DNA of 64,000 nt, taken from NCBI GenBank assembly GCA_950295325.1, contig OX485804.1:10292001-10356000 (forward strand), given 5' to 3'. Below, in pieces: positions 21,995-33,069 of this stretch. The translations under genes were made by a program, and so were the position numbers. Position 1 is the stretch's first letter. The number at the start of each line of letters is the position of its first letter. Origin of the DNA: Polytrichum commune (taxonomy: Eukaryota; Streptophyta; Polytrichopsida; Polytrichales; Polytrichaceae). The notes under the pieces were generated by a model. It ran no database searches. It worked only from the letters and a program-made list of their open reading frames with translations, and was not told where the DNA came from.

Positions 21995-24400
21995 GTGATG
22001 GAGCTTTTGCATTCCAAGACTCTTTTTTGGATGAAGTTTTCAAGCATATGAGATGATGCTGCAGATGATGATGTATATCCTTTTTGCATTGTTACGATGA
22101 TGCGTGATGCATCTCAGAGATGATGCTCTCTATCAATCTGGACGTTGGAGCTTTTACAGCGGCGCAATTTATGTCATTTGAAGACAACCTAACGTTTGGT
22201 ATTGAGAAGATCTGCGCAAGCATACAACATAGAGGAGAGGAGACCCCGAGCGAGCTGTGTTGGTAAATGAACCTTCACGCAGTTTGTATAATGTGTTGGG
22301 GATGTTGTTCCCATTTACCACATTACTAGACCTGCGACAAAAGCTTTGTCCTAAATATTCTTTTGAGCCTCTGCTTGCGAGCATGGAATGTGCCTTACCT
22401 TACGGAGCATCAGAGAGCTTTTTGTATACAAATAAAAGCCTACTCTGTAGCTCCTGCCAAGTCTTGATGATGTGCTTAGATGATGGCCTGTCATTTGAGA
22501 TGGAGAGGCCTTAATAACTAAACGCCCAAGAAGAACTTCCTTTAGAAGTACATTTCCATTTGCTTTTACCATTGATGACATTGGAGGCGCATTGGACCTC
22601 ATCGAAGGCTTAGTGATGCCTAAGGTGCTATACCTTCCCTGAAGCTCCAGTTAAAGGAGGGGCCAGAAACCATAGCTCATTCTCACTGGACTTAGATTCA
22701 GTTTTGTAGTGTAAGAAATTTCCAAACTGGAATACAAAGAGGAATCATGCTCCACGCTTGCCGCAAGGTCTGCAGTTGGTGCTTTGCAAGAGATTTGAGT
22801 ATTTCCCCTACTTTCCTTCGTCATGAAATCCAGCTCCTGTGTACTCACTCTCACTGTCTATATGCGTGTGTGTATGTTTTGTCTTGTTGAAGTACGTGTA
22901 AACATGGAAAATGGATGTAAATGACACGGGACACCTTTCTGTGCTCCTATCATGCATCTAAGTACACCTGATGGTGAGATGTCCTCCATATTGCACTTTA
23001 GTCATGCTGAGCATTTCAGTTTCGTCGGGGACGGCAAGTTGGGCAATTGCTCTGTCTGCACTGAAACTTTCATATGTGCAGATGCATCTGGTGGTCACAC
23101 ATTAGCTCAGGCGGGTAAGAAACTTACATACCTAGGTCGTCGGCGATACAGTTCTCGTCTCAGCAGTAACTTTTATACTCTGGAATTATGCAAATTTGTC
23201 CTTTTTCTATGTGCAGAATCCAGATGCATCTGCTGGTGACATTAGCTTAAGAGGGTAAGAAAATTACATGTCTAGTCGTGTGAGACATAGTTCTTGTCTC
23301 CACAGTAACTCTTACTCTATTGAATTATGCAGATTTGTTTCTTGGAAGAGAATGTCTGTTGTTCAGTCTGATTCCTCTGAAGTTATATCTTGCTCCTGTT
23401 CATATACAGCACTTATATGTTTATTCTGCACAACAATGGCATCTTATGGTGCAGACTGTCAGATATGTCGATAGTTAGGTGAAACCCCTGCACATGGTAA
23501 TGTCAGTTAGTACCAGCCTTGGGCATCTAGACAAGTCTTTTATTTGTTAGTTGTCTATGTTCCCATAGCGTGTGCAGTTTTTTCCATCTTGCCAGCTCTG
23601 TTCTACTATACTTCTATACTAAGAGCTTGGTGGTTGTTGCTTGTGGTACCAGGGACTTGTGGCTACCTAGAAGTATGGAGAATGTTACAATCTTTTCATC
23701 TCAAATTTGGTGGGCATGAACACTGACCAGTGTACTCTCGGAAGGTAGGTCAGCGGAGCCACATCAGTCCTACCCATGCTCTCATTATTTACTTCAGCCT
23801 TTGATTTGAAGCAATTTTGTTTGCTCAGGCTGAAGAATCTCTTTGTACCTCTGTGTGAGGAGGTTCAAACATCTCTACAAAGACTTCAGTAATTTTGTAC
23901 TTCTACGCAATTTGGGTACGTCTCGTTCCTCTACAAATCAATATGAAGGTGATGTATGTACAGATTCACAGCCTTACGTAAAGCTTCTGTTGGTATCTTG
24001 TATTCCTCCCCCTGGTTTTCTGCAGGTTGAAGGAGATACTTGTTTTTTGCAATTACCTGTTTTTTTTGTTTTTGTTTTTTAATGCATTTAAGAGAAATTA
24101 AGTTGCATAGCTGTAGTTGTTTCAGTGTTCTGCTCTGCCAAATTTTCTGTGACCGATAAAATGTGAGTGCACTAGTAGTTTGCACCTATTTCATTTATCT
24201 TTGTTCCAGCACGCGTCTTTTGGTGAAAATCTTGTCTAGAAAGATTGTTTGTATCATGAAGGTGAATTTCCTACATGTGGTGGATGGGCCGTAAATGGTT
24301 AACTTTTTCCCAACTAGCCCACTTCTCCTAGGATATGAAACACACGAATATTATGAGATGGTTAGCAAGAGGCTGTAGCTGCTTTCCATACAATGTTTGA
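21995..24400 (+). other. Low-copy region downstream of the DUF868 gene
   Basis: No MITE ends are found here. The composition is T-rich on the plus strand with several GTAAGA and TGCAG words, so it may be a 3' untranslated or non-coding transcribed region. Short ORFs do not join into a recognisable protein. A duplicated unit at 23081-23341 is listed separately. Confidence 0.35.
23081..23341 (+). repeat. Tandem duplication, about 120-bp unit at 142-bp spacing
   Basis: Copy 1 (23081-23200) and copy 2 (23223-23341) share in order gatgcatctg, acattagct, gggtaagaaa, ttacat, agttctcgtctc/agttcttgtctc, cagtaactttta/cagtaactctta and gaattatgcaaatttg/gaattatgcagatttg. Each copy is preceded by gtgcaga and carries GGGTAAGAAA, which resembles an acceptor-exon-donor unit. 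It may be a duplicated non-coding exon. Confidence 0.7.
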
Positions 24401-24760
24401 AGTTCATATGAATATCTCATTCATCATCAAAGTGAGGTCTCCTGGGCTTACTAAGTAGTCACATAGGTCCCTCCAATTATGTTGACTATCAGCCTTAGAA
24501 TGAATATCATATTCTGAGCATGCAGTCCAATTCTCTTTTAAATACGATGGACCACATTGAACTCGAAGCACCCACACTTCAAAAGTAACACAGAACATGC
24601 TAACTATGAAACCAACAATGCCCACAAAAACATTTGTGTATACCACTAGCACATGAGACAACTTGGTGTAGAAATTACCTAAGGTGTATAGTGAAGTCAA
24701 TCAACACAACCAAAGTCTTGTGTATATGTTGTCATGTGGCACTTCCATTGTTGTGGGTCG
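24401..24760. repeat. Dispersed repeat, family H-related
   Basis: Contains pieces shared with about 42430-42720 and 50150-50350 (gaggtctcctgggctt, cccccaattat/ccctccaattat, gtccaatctc/gtccaattctcttt). Diverged, with no protein. Confidence 0.4.
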
Positions 24761-24834
24761 GTGCACATTGTGACTAAGCCACTTGGCATTAGCTAAGATT
24801 ATATTTGATGGAAGTATCTTGGCCACATGGCAAT

Positions 24835-25140
24835 TTTGTTGTTGGTGTGGATCACACTATGCCATGTGCCACCTTTCTTAGTATATATGAAACACGCGAA
24901 GTGAAATGACACATCATGACACTTGTGTGACTTTGTATTGAAATGACACTATTACACAACCTCCACTCTATTTCTAAAGCATTGTGTCTTGCATGTAGTA
25001 CGATCATCGGTGAGGCTTGTCGGTTTTTTGCTCTGTGGTTGATGTACATTCTTAGGCTACCTAGGTGGTTGGCTTTCTTATCTCTTTTGGCCTCTAGCAT
25101 ATGTGTTTTTATTGCCTCCCTATTGACATGTAGACAATAT
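24835..25140 (+). repeat. Repeat pair G, copy 1
   Basis: Aligns collinearly with 26010-26315: tgtggatcacactatgccat/tgtgcatcacaccatgccat, atgacacttgtgtgactttg/atgccacttgtgtgactttg, gaggcttgtcggtt/gaagcttgtcggtt and ctacctaggtggttggctt in both. Identity is roughly three quarters by eye. No conserved ORF survives in both. Confidence 0.7.
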
Positions 25141-25352
25141 CTCGTACAACGAACTTGGATAGGCTAAGTAGGAGTGCATATTGTAGACACTTTGAGCACT
25201 ATGGTCGATTACCCCATTCAAACAAATTATTTGATATTTTATATGGATTAGCACAATGACATTAGCATCGCATGAATTAGAGCATATCTAATCTCTATAG
25301 AAATGTTCAAAATAACACACTTAGTGTTTCATGTGGAAATGCATGTTTTTTT

Positions 25353-25367
25353 GGGGGGGGGGGGGGG
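25353..25367 (+). repeat. Poly-G run
   Basis: Fifteen consecutive G residues just upstream of the family-D MITE at 25390. Mononucleotide repeat; the length may be imprecise in an assembly. Confidence 0.9.
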
Positions 25368-25389
25368 AGAGTAGGTGTTGGAATTGGGT

Positions 25390-25864
25390 CACTACACCAT
25401 TTATGGTATTAAGTGTCACGTACACTGTTTACAAAGGGCCTAAACTAGATGCCTAGAGGTCTCAAAGTGTCACATCGATTGATTGTTGATATGTATACAA
25501 TTTATCAACATAAGGGATATTTTGAAATGGAAAGGTTATTTACATCATTACATTTAACGTTGGAATAATGGTTACTTGGGATGATAGATTTACATATTAG
25601 TATGCAAGGAGAAGATATTCTTAAGCATAATAATGGTAAGAGTGATTTGTGTACATTGTTAGTCAACTTGTAGACCATTGTGTAACATAGGCATACACTT
25701 TGAACCTCATGCCAAGACATTTAGTAAGCACACTTGATGCTAAGCTCCATGAGGTGACACGAAGGGTGGAGTTGTTGATCATTAGTGTAACCTAGCATAC
25801 GCCTCAAAAGAGGGTGAGTGACACAATTACGCATGTGACTCAAAATACCATAAAAGATGTAGTG
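25390..25864 (+). mobile_element. MITE family D, best-preserved ends
   Basis: This 475-bp element starts CACTACACCATTTATGGTAT and ends (reverse complement) CACTACATCTTTTATGGTAT, the clearest terminal inverted repeats of the family. The interior ggcctaaactagatgcctag, cactttgaacctcatgccaa and gtgtaacctagcatacgcct is shared with the other copies. The CACTA-type termini suggest a CACTA derivative. The flanking triplets ggt and gaa do not match, so the class remains unproved. Confidence 0.85.
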
Positions 25865-26009
25865 GAATTCATGTAAACCAATTTTCAGATGGTATGGGAT
25901 GGGATGAATGGGTCCTCATTCATGTTGGCACCAAAATGTTTGATTTTGACTTTATTTTATTTCTAAATAAGATAGATTATGAAAACATTTGATGCAAATA
26001 TATTGTTTG

Positions 26010-26315
26010 TATGTCACCGTTGTTGTGGTGTGCATCACACCATGCCATGTGTCATGGCCACTCCACCTTTGTTAATATATATGACACATTATGCCACTTG
26101 TGTGACTTTGTTGATATGGGCACTATTACACATGCTCCACTCTCATTCTAAGGGATTGTGTCTTACATGTACAATGAAGCTTGTCGGTTTATATATTATT
26201 GCGTCGTTGATGTATGCCTTAATCTACCTAGGTGGTTGGCTTCTCATCCCTTTTGCCTCTAGCATTATAGAGTCCCCTTTATCAACATTTGGAGAATATT
26301 TTTACCACATTTTTG
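26010..26315 (+). repeat. Repeat pair G, copy 2
   Basis: Second member of the pair described at 24835. It carries a 113-codon open frame (25979-26320) that is not preserved in copy 1, so it is unlikely to be a gene. Confidence 0.7.
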
Positions 26316-26997
26316 GATAGGGTAAACCCATTTCACAAGCTATGGGATGAATGGGTCATCATCCACATGGCCATTGAAAATGTTGACAACAATTTAGTTC
26401 TATTCTAAGGCATTTGAAAAATGATGCGATCCCTCTAAGATGGAGTATGTTACACTTGTTGCAATCAAAGATTGTTTGTAAAAAGCCTCATTTTTAGCAT
26501 AAATTCTACTCTTGTTTTTTTGTTTTGTTTTGGAGCGGAGGTGCAAAAGTTAGAAGAGTTCAAAAATAAGAGTTTCTTAATCTTTAAATGATCTCATAAG
26601 TCCTCTTAATAGCATTCTCTATTGAATCCACAATGATGTCTATATTTTAAGCACAAAGTCCAATCTCATCATAGCACAAGTCTTTTTGGTGTTTTTCCTT
26701 ATATACAAAGCTTGTCATGTACCACTCAAACATAGGTGTCCAATGAAGAACAATGAGCACATAAGAGAATAGGTTTTTCCCCTGTTGCATACTATAGTAC
26801 TAGGCAAGTCTCAGGTCTTTCTTCCAATTGGACCATCAAGTTGATGTTAGCTTTTAACTCATAGACGCCACTCCACTCCTTTACTCCATGGAATTGGCCT
26901 TCTTGACACTGTCTTGATGTATTTTTGCTCCCTTAAACCTTTTGGCTTCTTTGGACTTCAAAATTGGTTTCATTTCAAATCACTTTTTATAACTCGC

Positions 26998-27015
26998 GGG
27001 GGGGGGGGGGGGGGG
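26998..27015 (+). repeat. Poly-G run
   Basis: Eighteen consecutive G residues, the longest of the several poly-G/poly-C runs in the window. Confidence 0.9.
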
Positions 27016-27669
27016 TGGACTCTTCATTGGATACCTAAATGACGTACATGGGTCACTATGAAATTAAACTCCCTATATACGAGACTTTTATAGAGAAAAT
27101 CAAATGTATACGTACTAACAACATTCTATAAAATGGACTCATGTATTTAGATGAAAAATTTCAATTCAATGTGATAAATGCCTCAACTACATGTACAAAT
27201 TAAAAATCATGGATTCAATATGCCTTTATTACTTATATAATGCATTGTCACTTTATATTGAGAAAGTCAACTATTGAATGTTTTTTCATCCATAGCATGT
27301 AACTCAACAATTGCATAAAAAAAAACAAAGACACTTACCCACATTCCAAAGAGCAAAACTCAAGGGAGCCCATGAGCGCTTCAAGAATCTCCAGTTTGTA
27401 AATACTATAACCCAAATGCAAACCCTAACAAGAACGGACAAGGTAGTCATTGAGGACTATCACCATATGACAACAATGGATGAAAATGTGAATTGGATGA
27501 AACTAACACATCCATTGTTTCTCTAAACCTTAAGGTCCTCTTTTGTACATTCACATCTACTTCAAAATTCTTAATAGCCTTTCTAAATGTACGCACTAGA
27601 AAAAATAACACCTTTGCCTTATGTACATACTATGTACGCTAATGCCTAGAATAATACCCCATAACAACA

Positions 27670-27800
27670 ACGTGGACACCTATATTTGAGTGGTATGTGG
27701 TTAGATGTGGATTTAAAAACTTGCACCAAAACAACACATGTTTAAAAGAGATTGGACTACATGCTCAAAATATGCTAACCATTCTAGACTCCACAACCAA
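27670..27800 (+). repeat. Dispersed repeat, family H
   Basis: Matches about 61525-61650: atatttgagtggtatgtggt, gttagatgtgg, acacatgtttaaaagagatt, ggactacatgctcaaa and accattctaga. Related fragments lie near 8640, 26690, 42600 and 50300. Confidence 0.65.
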
Positions 27801-28503
27801 CATGATTGAGGAGTACCCACCGGAGAGGGGCGGGGGGGGGGGGAGAAAGGGGAGTTCTTTATGACCACCTAACGAGCATATTTCGACTTTGATAACAAAG
27901 AAGATATTCATATGAACTTCAAATTTTTTTGAGGCAAATGACTACGGACAAGATTTCCACACTAATTATGTGTTTCAAATCCTACAAGAAGTGGGTGTAG
28001 AGACAAAAACCATCCAAATACCACACATCTACCTGGATACCACACATGCCATGGTTTTGACCTTAAGTTACATATACATAAAATGGTCACCCCCTTGTTT
28101 TTGCTTATGCCAAGAAGATTGGATACAATTACGACACTAAATATGATATTTAGTGTCACCAAAATTGATTGTCTTGCTCAATACTAATCGTAAACCGCGG
28201 TATAGTGTCACCAACACCAAATGTCAACCCCACATTATTTGTCATTCCTTGTAAATATTTTGGGCAACTATAGATTTACAGTGTCGCAATTACTATCACT
28301 TACCGAGTGGTTTTTTCATCCAAATTTCAATCACCATGACAATATTCCATCACAAGTTGTTGACAAGAGAAAGTAGGGTTTCGGCCAATGGATGAACTCA
28401 TCCATCCTTCATGACAATATTTGTTCCACTTAGGGGCGGTTTACACTATGGACCATGAAGTTGGACCAGGGCTCTGCAAGGCAACTGATTGGCTGTTGAA
28501 GTT

Positions 28504-28518
28504 CTCCCGGGACAACTT
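28504..28518 (+). repeat. LINE target-site duplication, copy at the poly(A) end
   Basis: The 15-bp ctcccgggacaactt is identical to 35888-35902. It borders the poly-T run that is the poly(A) tail of the minus-strand LINE. Confidence 0.92.
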
Positions 28519-28541
28519 TTTTTTTTTTTTTTTTTTTTTTT
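28517..28541 (-). repeat. LINE poly(A) tail
   Basis: A 25-base T run on the plus strand, the poly(A) tail of the minus-strand LINE. The first two bases are shared with the target duplication. Confidence 0.93.
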
Positions 28542-28774
28542 GAGACAGAAGGCCAACCGAGCCAACGCCAAATGAATTGAAACCAAAAGGAAAAAGAAAA
28601 AAAGGCGCGCCCTCACAGAGGGGAGGCGGAACCCCTCGGACGCGACACACCGCCACGTAAAAGAGACCAACAGACGACTACCACCGAAGACTACCCACCA
28701 AGACCACCCAACCAAGGACCACCCCCGCCCCACCAACCAAGGACAACCCCCAAACCACCAAGCCCTCCCACCCC
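28542..28774 (-). other. LINE 3' untranslated region, G-rich
   Basis: Between the ORF2 stop and the poly(A) tail. In the element's sense strand the part next to the stop holds G runs of 5, 3, 3 and 5 within about 30 bases (plus-strand C runs at 28771-28775, 28767-28769, 28763-28765 and 28747-28751). Imperfect TGGTCCTTGGTTGG units follow. G-rich 3' regions able to form quadruplexes are known in mammalian L1; here folding is inferred only. Confidence 0.75.
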
Positions 28775-31700
28775 CTACCTAGTGCCGAATTGACTTTTCC
28801 AGTTCCATTCGACATGAAGATTGTGCCGCTTACAAAGCACATTCCTCGCGCCCCAGGTTTTGTCAAAATTCTCGAGCAAAGTGACCGCCGTGAAGGGGCT
28901 AATCTCCATGTATTTGAGCACCCGTTTCCATGCCAGTTTGGCGTAGAGAATGAGGTCGTCCCAGATTCGATACTTAACTTTGGACTCATGCCATTGCTCA
29001 CGATTGAAGACTCTGTCATTGCGTTCAATCCAAATGGTCCAAAGGGTAATGCCTCTGAGGAGGTGCCAAATTTTGTTCATTTTGCCATATTTCCTAGGGA
29101 TTCTTTCCCCAAACACCGCTTGCTTCCAGTTGAAACAGTCATAATTACCGGTTCTCACTCCACTGAGTTCATGCATGATGAATGTAGCCCACCGCCACGC
29201 TCTCCGAGCTTGAATACAGTCCCAAAATTTATGCTTGACTGACTCACTTGTGTTCGGGAGACAAAATATACATTGTTTAGAGATGGACACCGGTGCAATG
29301 CGTGCCCTCCATTCATTAACAACGACAACTTTGTGCCAGATAGACCATATGAACGCCGCTTCTTTCCCGGTTCTAAGTGGGTCCCATACTTGTGACCATG
29401 CAAACTTGTAATTACTTGGGAGGTATCCTTGCCATTTTTCCGCCACACGGGTGGAGCCTGGATTCCTATTAATGATGGAGTCCCGGCCATCCTTGGTGGT
29501 GTAGTCCAAGAAGTAACCTCCATCAACCCATCTCCAACGATCCGGATCCCACCCCATGGTTGCCAACTTGCCGTAAAAGAAGCTAATTTCTTCTTTTTTC
29601 CCTTCCTTCTTAGGGCCTCTATTGGTGTATATAATTTTAACCTTATGAAAGACACCTTGCAACTCCCCATGCGGGTCCTCCCATTCCCTAAGACATCTTG
29701 AGTGGGTACCAATTGTGTAACATTGTGAGGGGATAGGTAACGTCACAGTGTGCCACTGTAGACATTCCGGTGTGAAGTCCTCGTTGCATGAGAAGACAAA
29801 GGCCGGGTCTTCTTCATTGGCGACATAGAGGCCTAACCATTGACCAGGGTAGGCGACGTCTTCATCATCCTCTAGAAGTGTGCGCCATCGTTCGGAAATT
29901 TTATTCGTAACCTCCTCCCAATCTCCAATTTCGGTATCCATAAGATGGAATTTCTCTTGCGCTTTTGCCCATGTTAGGAAGTTTTGTTCATTACTATCCC
30001 AAACGTCATCCACGCACCGGATGCCTTTCCGGTAAAGGTGAAGTCCTTTAGCATATGTGAATCCCTTTGTGAGGAGTTCCACTCCGTCCGACCACCAAAT
30101 GTTGGAATGGAGGAGTTCCATCCGTGTGCGGGGTGGGATTTGATATAAGCCTTTAACCATCACCTTCCATGCCTTACTAATGTGGCCCCACACCTTTGAT
30201 CCTGGAAATCCTTGGTGTAGTTTATTTGTGAACCAGTCTAGGCTAACTCCCCAGCTACGCCCTGTTTGTGGTTTAAACCTAGCTAATCTATACCTTAGCA
30301 TTAGTTGAAGGTTGGACTCGCCTGGTTCCACTGCCTTGATAATCCATTTACAAAGGAGACTTATCTTTGCCGCTTCCGGGTCCACCAAACCAAGACCTCC
30401 GTGTTTCTTCTTTAAACAACATTCCCTCCAACTTACCCTGGTGCGTGTAAGTTGTTCCTTCCCTGACCAGAGGTAGTTACGGATTGCTCCCCTAATCCTG
30501 CATAATATTTTGTTGGAGCCTCCCCATACCGTTATGAAGAACCATAGAGTTGATAGCAAAACCTGATTGCAAATGACTGCTCTACCAGCTAATGAGAGTT
30601 TCATCGTGCTCCAATAGTTTAACTTCTTGGCAATCTTGTTATAAAGAAATTGGTCCACATCCTGTGTGTTAAGGTTTAACCCAAAGGGGGTGCCTAGCAG
30701 CTTGGAAAACTCCCCCTCATTTGCCCACTGCCAGTTGTACCCATTTAGCCACTCCGGTTTGTGCGTATACTTGTCGAACCAGTATGCACAAGACTTTTCC
30801 CAGTTGATTTCCATACCTGAGGCTGCGCTAAAAACCTTAAGCAGACGTACTAACTCATCTATGTACCTTTTCTCACCTCTAACCATGAATGACGAGTCAT
30901 CGGCGTATTGAGAAATACTCTGTTGTTTATTACCCCCTGGTAAAGTCACTCCCCTTAACCTACCCTCTTGTACTGCTTTCTTGATAATATTGGTAAGTGC
31001 CTCCCCTACGATTATGAATAGGTAGGGGGCTAGTGGACATCCTTGTCTAACCCCCCTTCCTATTGGGAAGCTATTACCGGGACTCCCATTGAGATTAACC
31101 GCCGCCGTTGCATTTTCAAATAACAATCTTACCCACTGAATGAACTTTTCACTTATGTTCATCTTTTGCATCGTGCTGAAGAGGAATCTCCATGAGACTT
31201 TATCATAGGCTTTAGAAAAGTCTAGTTTAAGAAAAACCGTGGGTTGCTTTGAACTTTTAGCCCAGTGCAAGGTTTCTTGTGTCAAAACAATATTATCAAG
31301 AATAAACCTCAAAGGAAGGAAGGCTGTCTGTTCCGGGCTGATCACATCCCTTAGTATGGGTTGTAGCCTGAGCTGTAGGGTTTTTGCAAAAACCTTGTAG
31401 CTTGCCGTTAGGAGAGTGATTGGTCTCCAGTAGTTGAGATCTTTAGGATCACCTTCCTTAGGTATAAGGCTAATAAGCCCTTTGGTGATGCCTTCATGTA
31501 AGGCTCCCCTTTCCGTTCCTTGACGTAGCATGCGTAGAAAGTCGGGTCCTATAGTTGACCAAAACTTTTGAAAAAACTCAATTGGGACTCCATCATGTCC
31601 GGGGGCTTTACCTTTAGCCATAGAGAGAATTGCCGCCGATACCTCTTTTTCCGTCATATCCCTTGCTAGGGAGGCATTCATGGATGGTGTGAATGTTGCC

Positions 31701-33040
31701 GGGAGGTCCTCTAGGACTTCCTCCAAGGCTTGCTCTGAAATATCCCTGGATTGATAGAGATTTCTATAAAAGTCTAGGCATATTGTTTCCAACTCCTCTC
31801 TTTTGGTAAAACATCTGCCTTGGTTGTCCTTTAATTCTGAGATGATGGTTTGAGTATGTTTTTGTCTGACTGACTTAAAGAACTCCGCCGAACACTTGTC
31901 TCCTACCTGTTGCCATTTCACTCTAGATCTTATTGTTGCTCCTCTTGCCTTCCTCGTTTCTATGTTATCCAGAGTGTGCTTATAATGATTCACCTCTCCC
32001 TGTTTTTCCTCATTATAAATGTCCTCATGTAGCCTAGCGGTTGCTACCTCCAATTTGGCTCTAGCATTGAGTTCCTCCCATTTATGCTCTTTGGCCTTTT
32101 GTTTACACAATTGTCTATAGTACCTAGTTATGTGTCTAAGTTTGAAAAAGAATGATGCTTCCTTTGGCAAATTGACCCAAACCTCCATCAGTTTTTTCCC
32201 ATTGTTTCCCCCCAAATGTGATGTGTTCCACTTAAAGGAAGACTTCCTAATTTCCCCTTGTCCAACGCTTAGCTCTATTTGGACTGGCGAGTGATCCGAT
32301 CCGACTGGATATCCATGTATAAAGTATGATGTTTGCTTAATCTCTAGCTGGCTTTGCTCTGGTGTGTAAAAACGATCTAACCTTGCAAGACGTCTTGCTT
32401 GCCCCTTTTGTCCATTATTCCATGAGAATCTGGGACCCCCTTGATGAATGAACGAGTCGCTTACTTGCAAAGCGTTAAGTAGTTCATTCCATGTGAACCT
32501 TTCTAAATCACTTATGGCTCTCCCACAGTCATTAGATTTATCATGTGGCCTTTCTATCATGTTAAAATCCCCGCCTAGAATCCATTCACAGTCTTTTGGT
32601 AATGCATCAACCATAACGTGCCACAAGTGTCTTCTGTCCGTTGGTATGTTAGGCACGTAAATACACGCGATTCCTATGTTGCCCCCTTCAATGCCCTCCA
32701 ATTTAATCCATACGACCCTATTGTCATACAGGGAGCCGTGTGCCGTTACAAGCCTAGCATACCTATGTGAGAGTAATATGCCTACCCCTCCTTTTCCGGC
32801 TGCATTTGGGTTAAGCCAGCTCTTCTCACCTGGGGCTGCTTCCAATATCCAGCTTGCACAGCCTGGCATGAGTTGATTTCCAAGATGTTCAATGGCTCTA
32901 CCCCTAAGCTTATGTTCTTGGATCATTAAGACGTCTGCTCTTGGAGTTAATGAGTTGATGAAGCACCGTTCTTTTGCAATGCTATCTGGGTCATTTAGAC
33001 CACGGATGTTATGCGTAATTATGTTCCACTTCATGTGCAA
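28775..33040 (-). CDS. LINE ORF2: endonuclease-reverse transcriptase polyprotein
   Basis: The 1421-residue protein performs target-primed reverse transcription: it nicks DNA and copies the element RNA. Residues about 5-260 are an APE-like endonuclease (HNIRGLN start, IQEHKL with Glu about 42, GGDFN about 156-160, SDHSP about 248-252). Residues about 470-770 are the reverse transcriptase (GKAPGHDG, LKLDFSKAYD about 604-613, GVRQGCPLAPYLF about 664-676, catalytic YADD about 712-715). Near 1257-1274 a CxxC...HxxxC zinc-binding segment (CIFC, KHKFWDC) matches the zf-RVT domain of plant LINEs. I saw no RNase H domain. All catalytic residues I can check are present. ORF2 begins 29 nt after ORF1, with a second Met two codons later. 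Confidence 0.95.
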   Translation of the reverse strand: MHMKWNIITHNIRGLNDPDSIAKERCFINSLTPRADVLMIQEHKLRGRAIEHLGNQLMPGCASWILEAAPGEKSWLNPNAAGKGGVGILLSHRYARLVTAHGSLYDNRVVWIKLEGIEGGNIGIACIYVPNIPTDRRHLWHVMVDALPKDCEWILGGDFNMIERPHDKSNDCGRAISDLERFTWNELLNALQVSDSFIHQGGPRFSWNNGQKGQARRLARLDRFYTPEQSQLEIKQTSYFIHGYPVGSDHSPVQIELSVGQGEIRKSSFKWNTSHLGGNNGKKLMEVWVNLPKEASFFFKLRHITRYYRQLCKQKAKEHKWEELNARAKLEVATARLHEDIYNEEKQGEVNHYKHTLDNIETRKARGATIRSRVKWQQVGDKCSAEFFKSVRQKHTQTIISELKDNQGRCFTKREELETICLDFYRNLYQSRDISEQALEEVLEDLPATFTPSMNASLARDMTEKEVSAAILSMAKGKAPGHDGVPIEFFQKFWSTIGPDFLRMLRQGTERGALHEGITKGLISLIPKEGDPKDLNYWRPITLLTASYKVFAKTLQLRLQPILRDVISPEQTAFLPLRFILDNIVLTQETLHWAKSSKQPTVFLKLDFSKAYDKVSWRFLFSTMQKMNISEKFIQWVRLLFENATAAVNLNGSPGNSFPIGRGVRQGCPLAPYLFIIVGEALTNIIKKAVQEGRLRGVTLPGGNKQQSISQYADDSSFMVRGEKRYIDELVRLLKVFSAASGMEINWEKSCAYWFDKYTHKPEWLNGYNWQWANEGEFSKLLGTPFGLNLNTQDVDQFLYNKIAKKLNYWSTMKLSLAGRAVICNQVLLSTLWFFITVWGGSNKILCRIRGAIRNYLWSGKEQLTRTRVSWRECCLKKKHGGLGLVDPEAAKISLLCKWIIKAVEPGESNLQLMLRYRLARFKPQTGRSWGVSLDWFTNKLHQGFPGSKVWGHISKAWKVMVKGLYQIPPRTRMELLHSNIWWSDGVELLTKGFTYAKGLHLYRKGIRCVDDVWDSNEQNFLTWAKAQEKFHLMDTEIGDWEEVTNKISERWRTLLEDDEDVAYPGQWLGLYVANEEDPAFVFSCNEDFTPECLQWHTVTLPIPSQCYTIGTHSRCLREWEDPHGELQGVFHKVKIIYTNRGPKKEGKKEEISFFYGKLATMGWDPDRWRWVDGGYFLDYTTKDGRDSIINRNPGSTRVAEKWQGYLPSNYKFAWSQVWDPLRTGKEAAFIWSIWHKVVVVNEWRARIAPVSISKQCIFCLPNTSESVKHKFWDCIQARRAWRWATFIMHELSGVRTGNYDCFNWKQAVFGERIPRKYGKMNKIWHLLRGITLWTIWIERNDRVFNREQWHESKVKYRIWDDLILYAKLAWKRVLKYMEISPFTAVTLLENFDKTWGARNVLCKRHNLHVEWNWKSQFGTR

Positions 33041-33069
33041 TGTGTAGATAAGGTCCCTTGTCTTCCTTT

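Larger units (their letters stand above)
26316..28123. other. Intergenic with poly-G tracts and a family-H copy
   Basis: An 18-base G run lies at 26998-27015 and another near 27832-27843. A family-H repeat lies at about 27670-27800. No gene is recognised. Confidence 0.5.

Noticed and set aside
28790-29701. Plus-strand open frames at the left end of the LINE
   Set aside because: They are shadows of ORF2 on the opposite strand.
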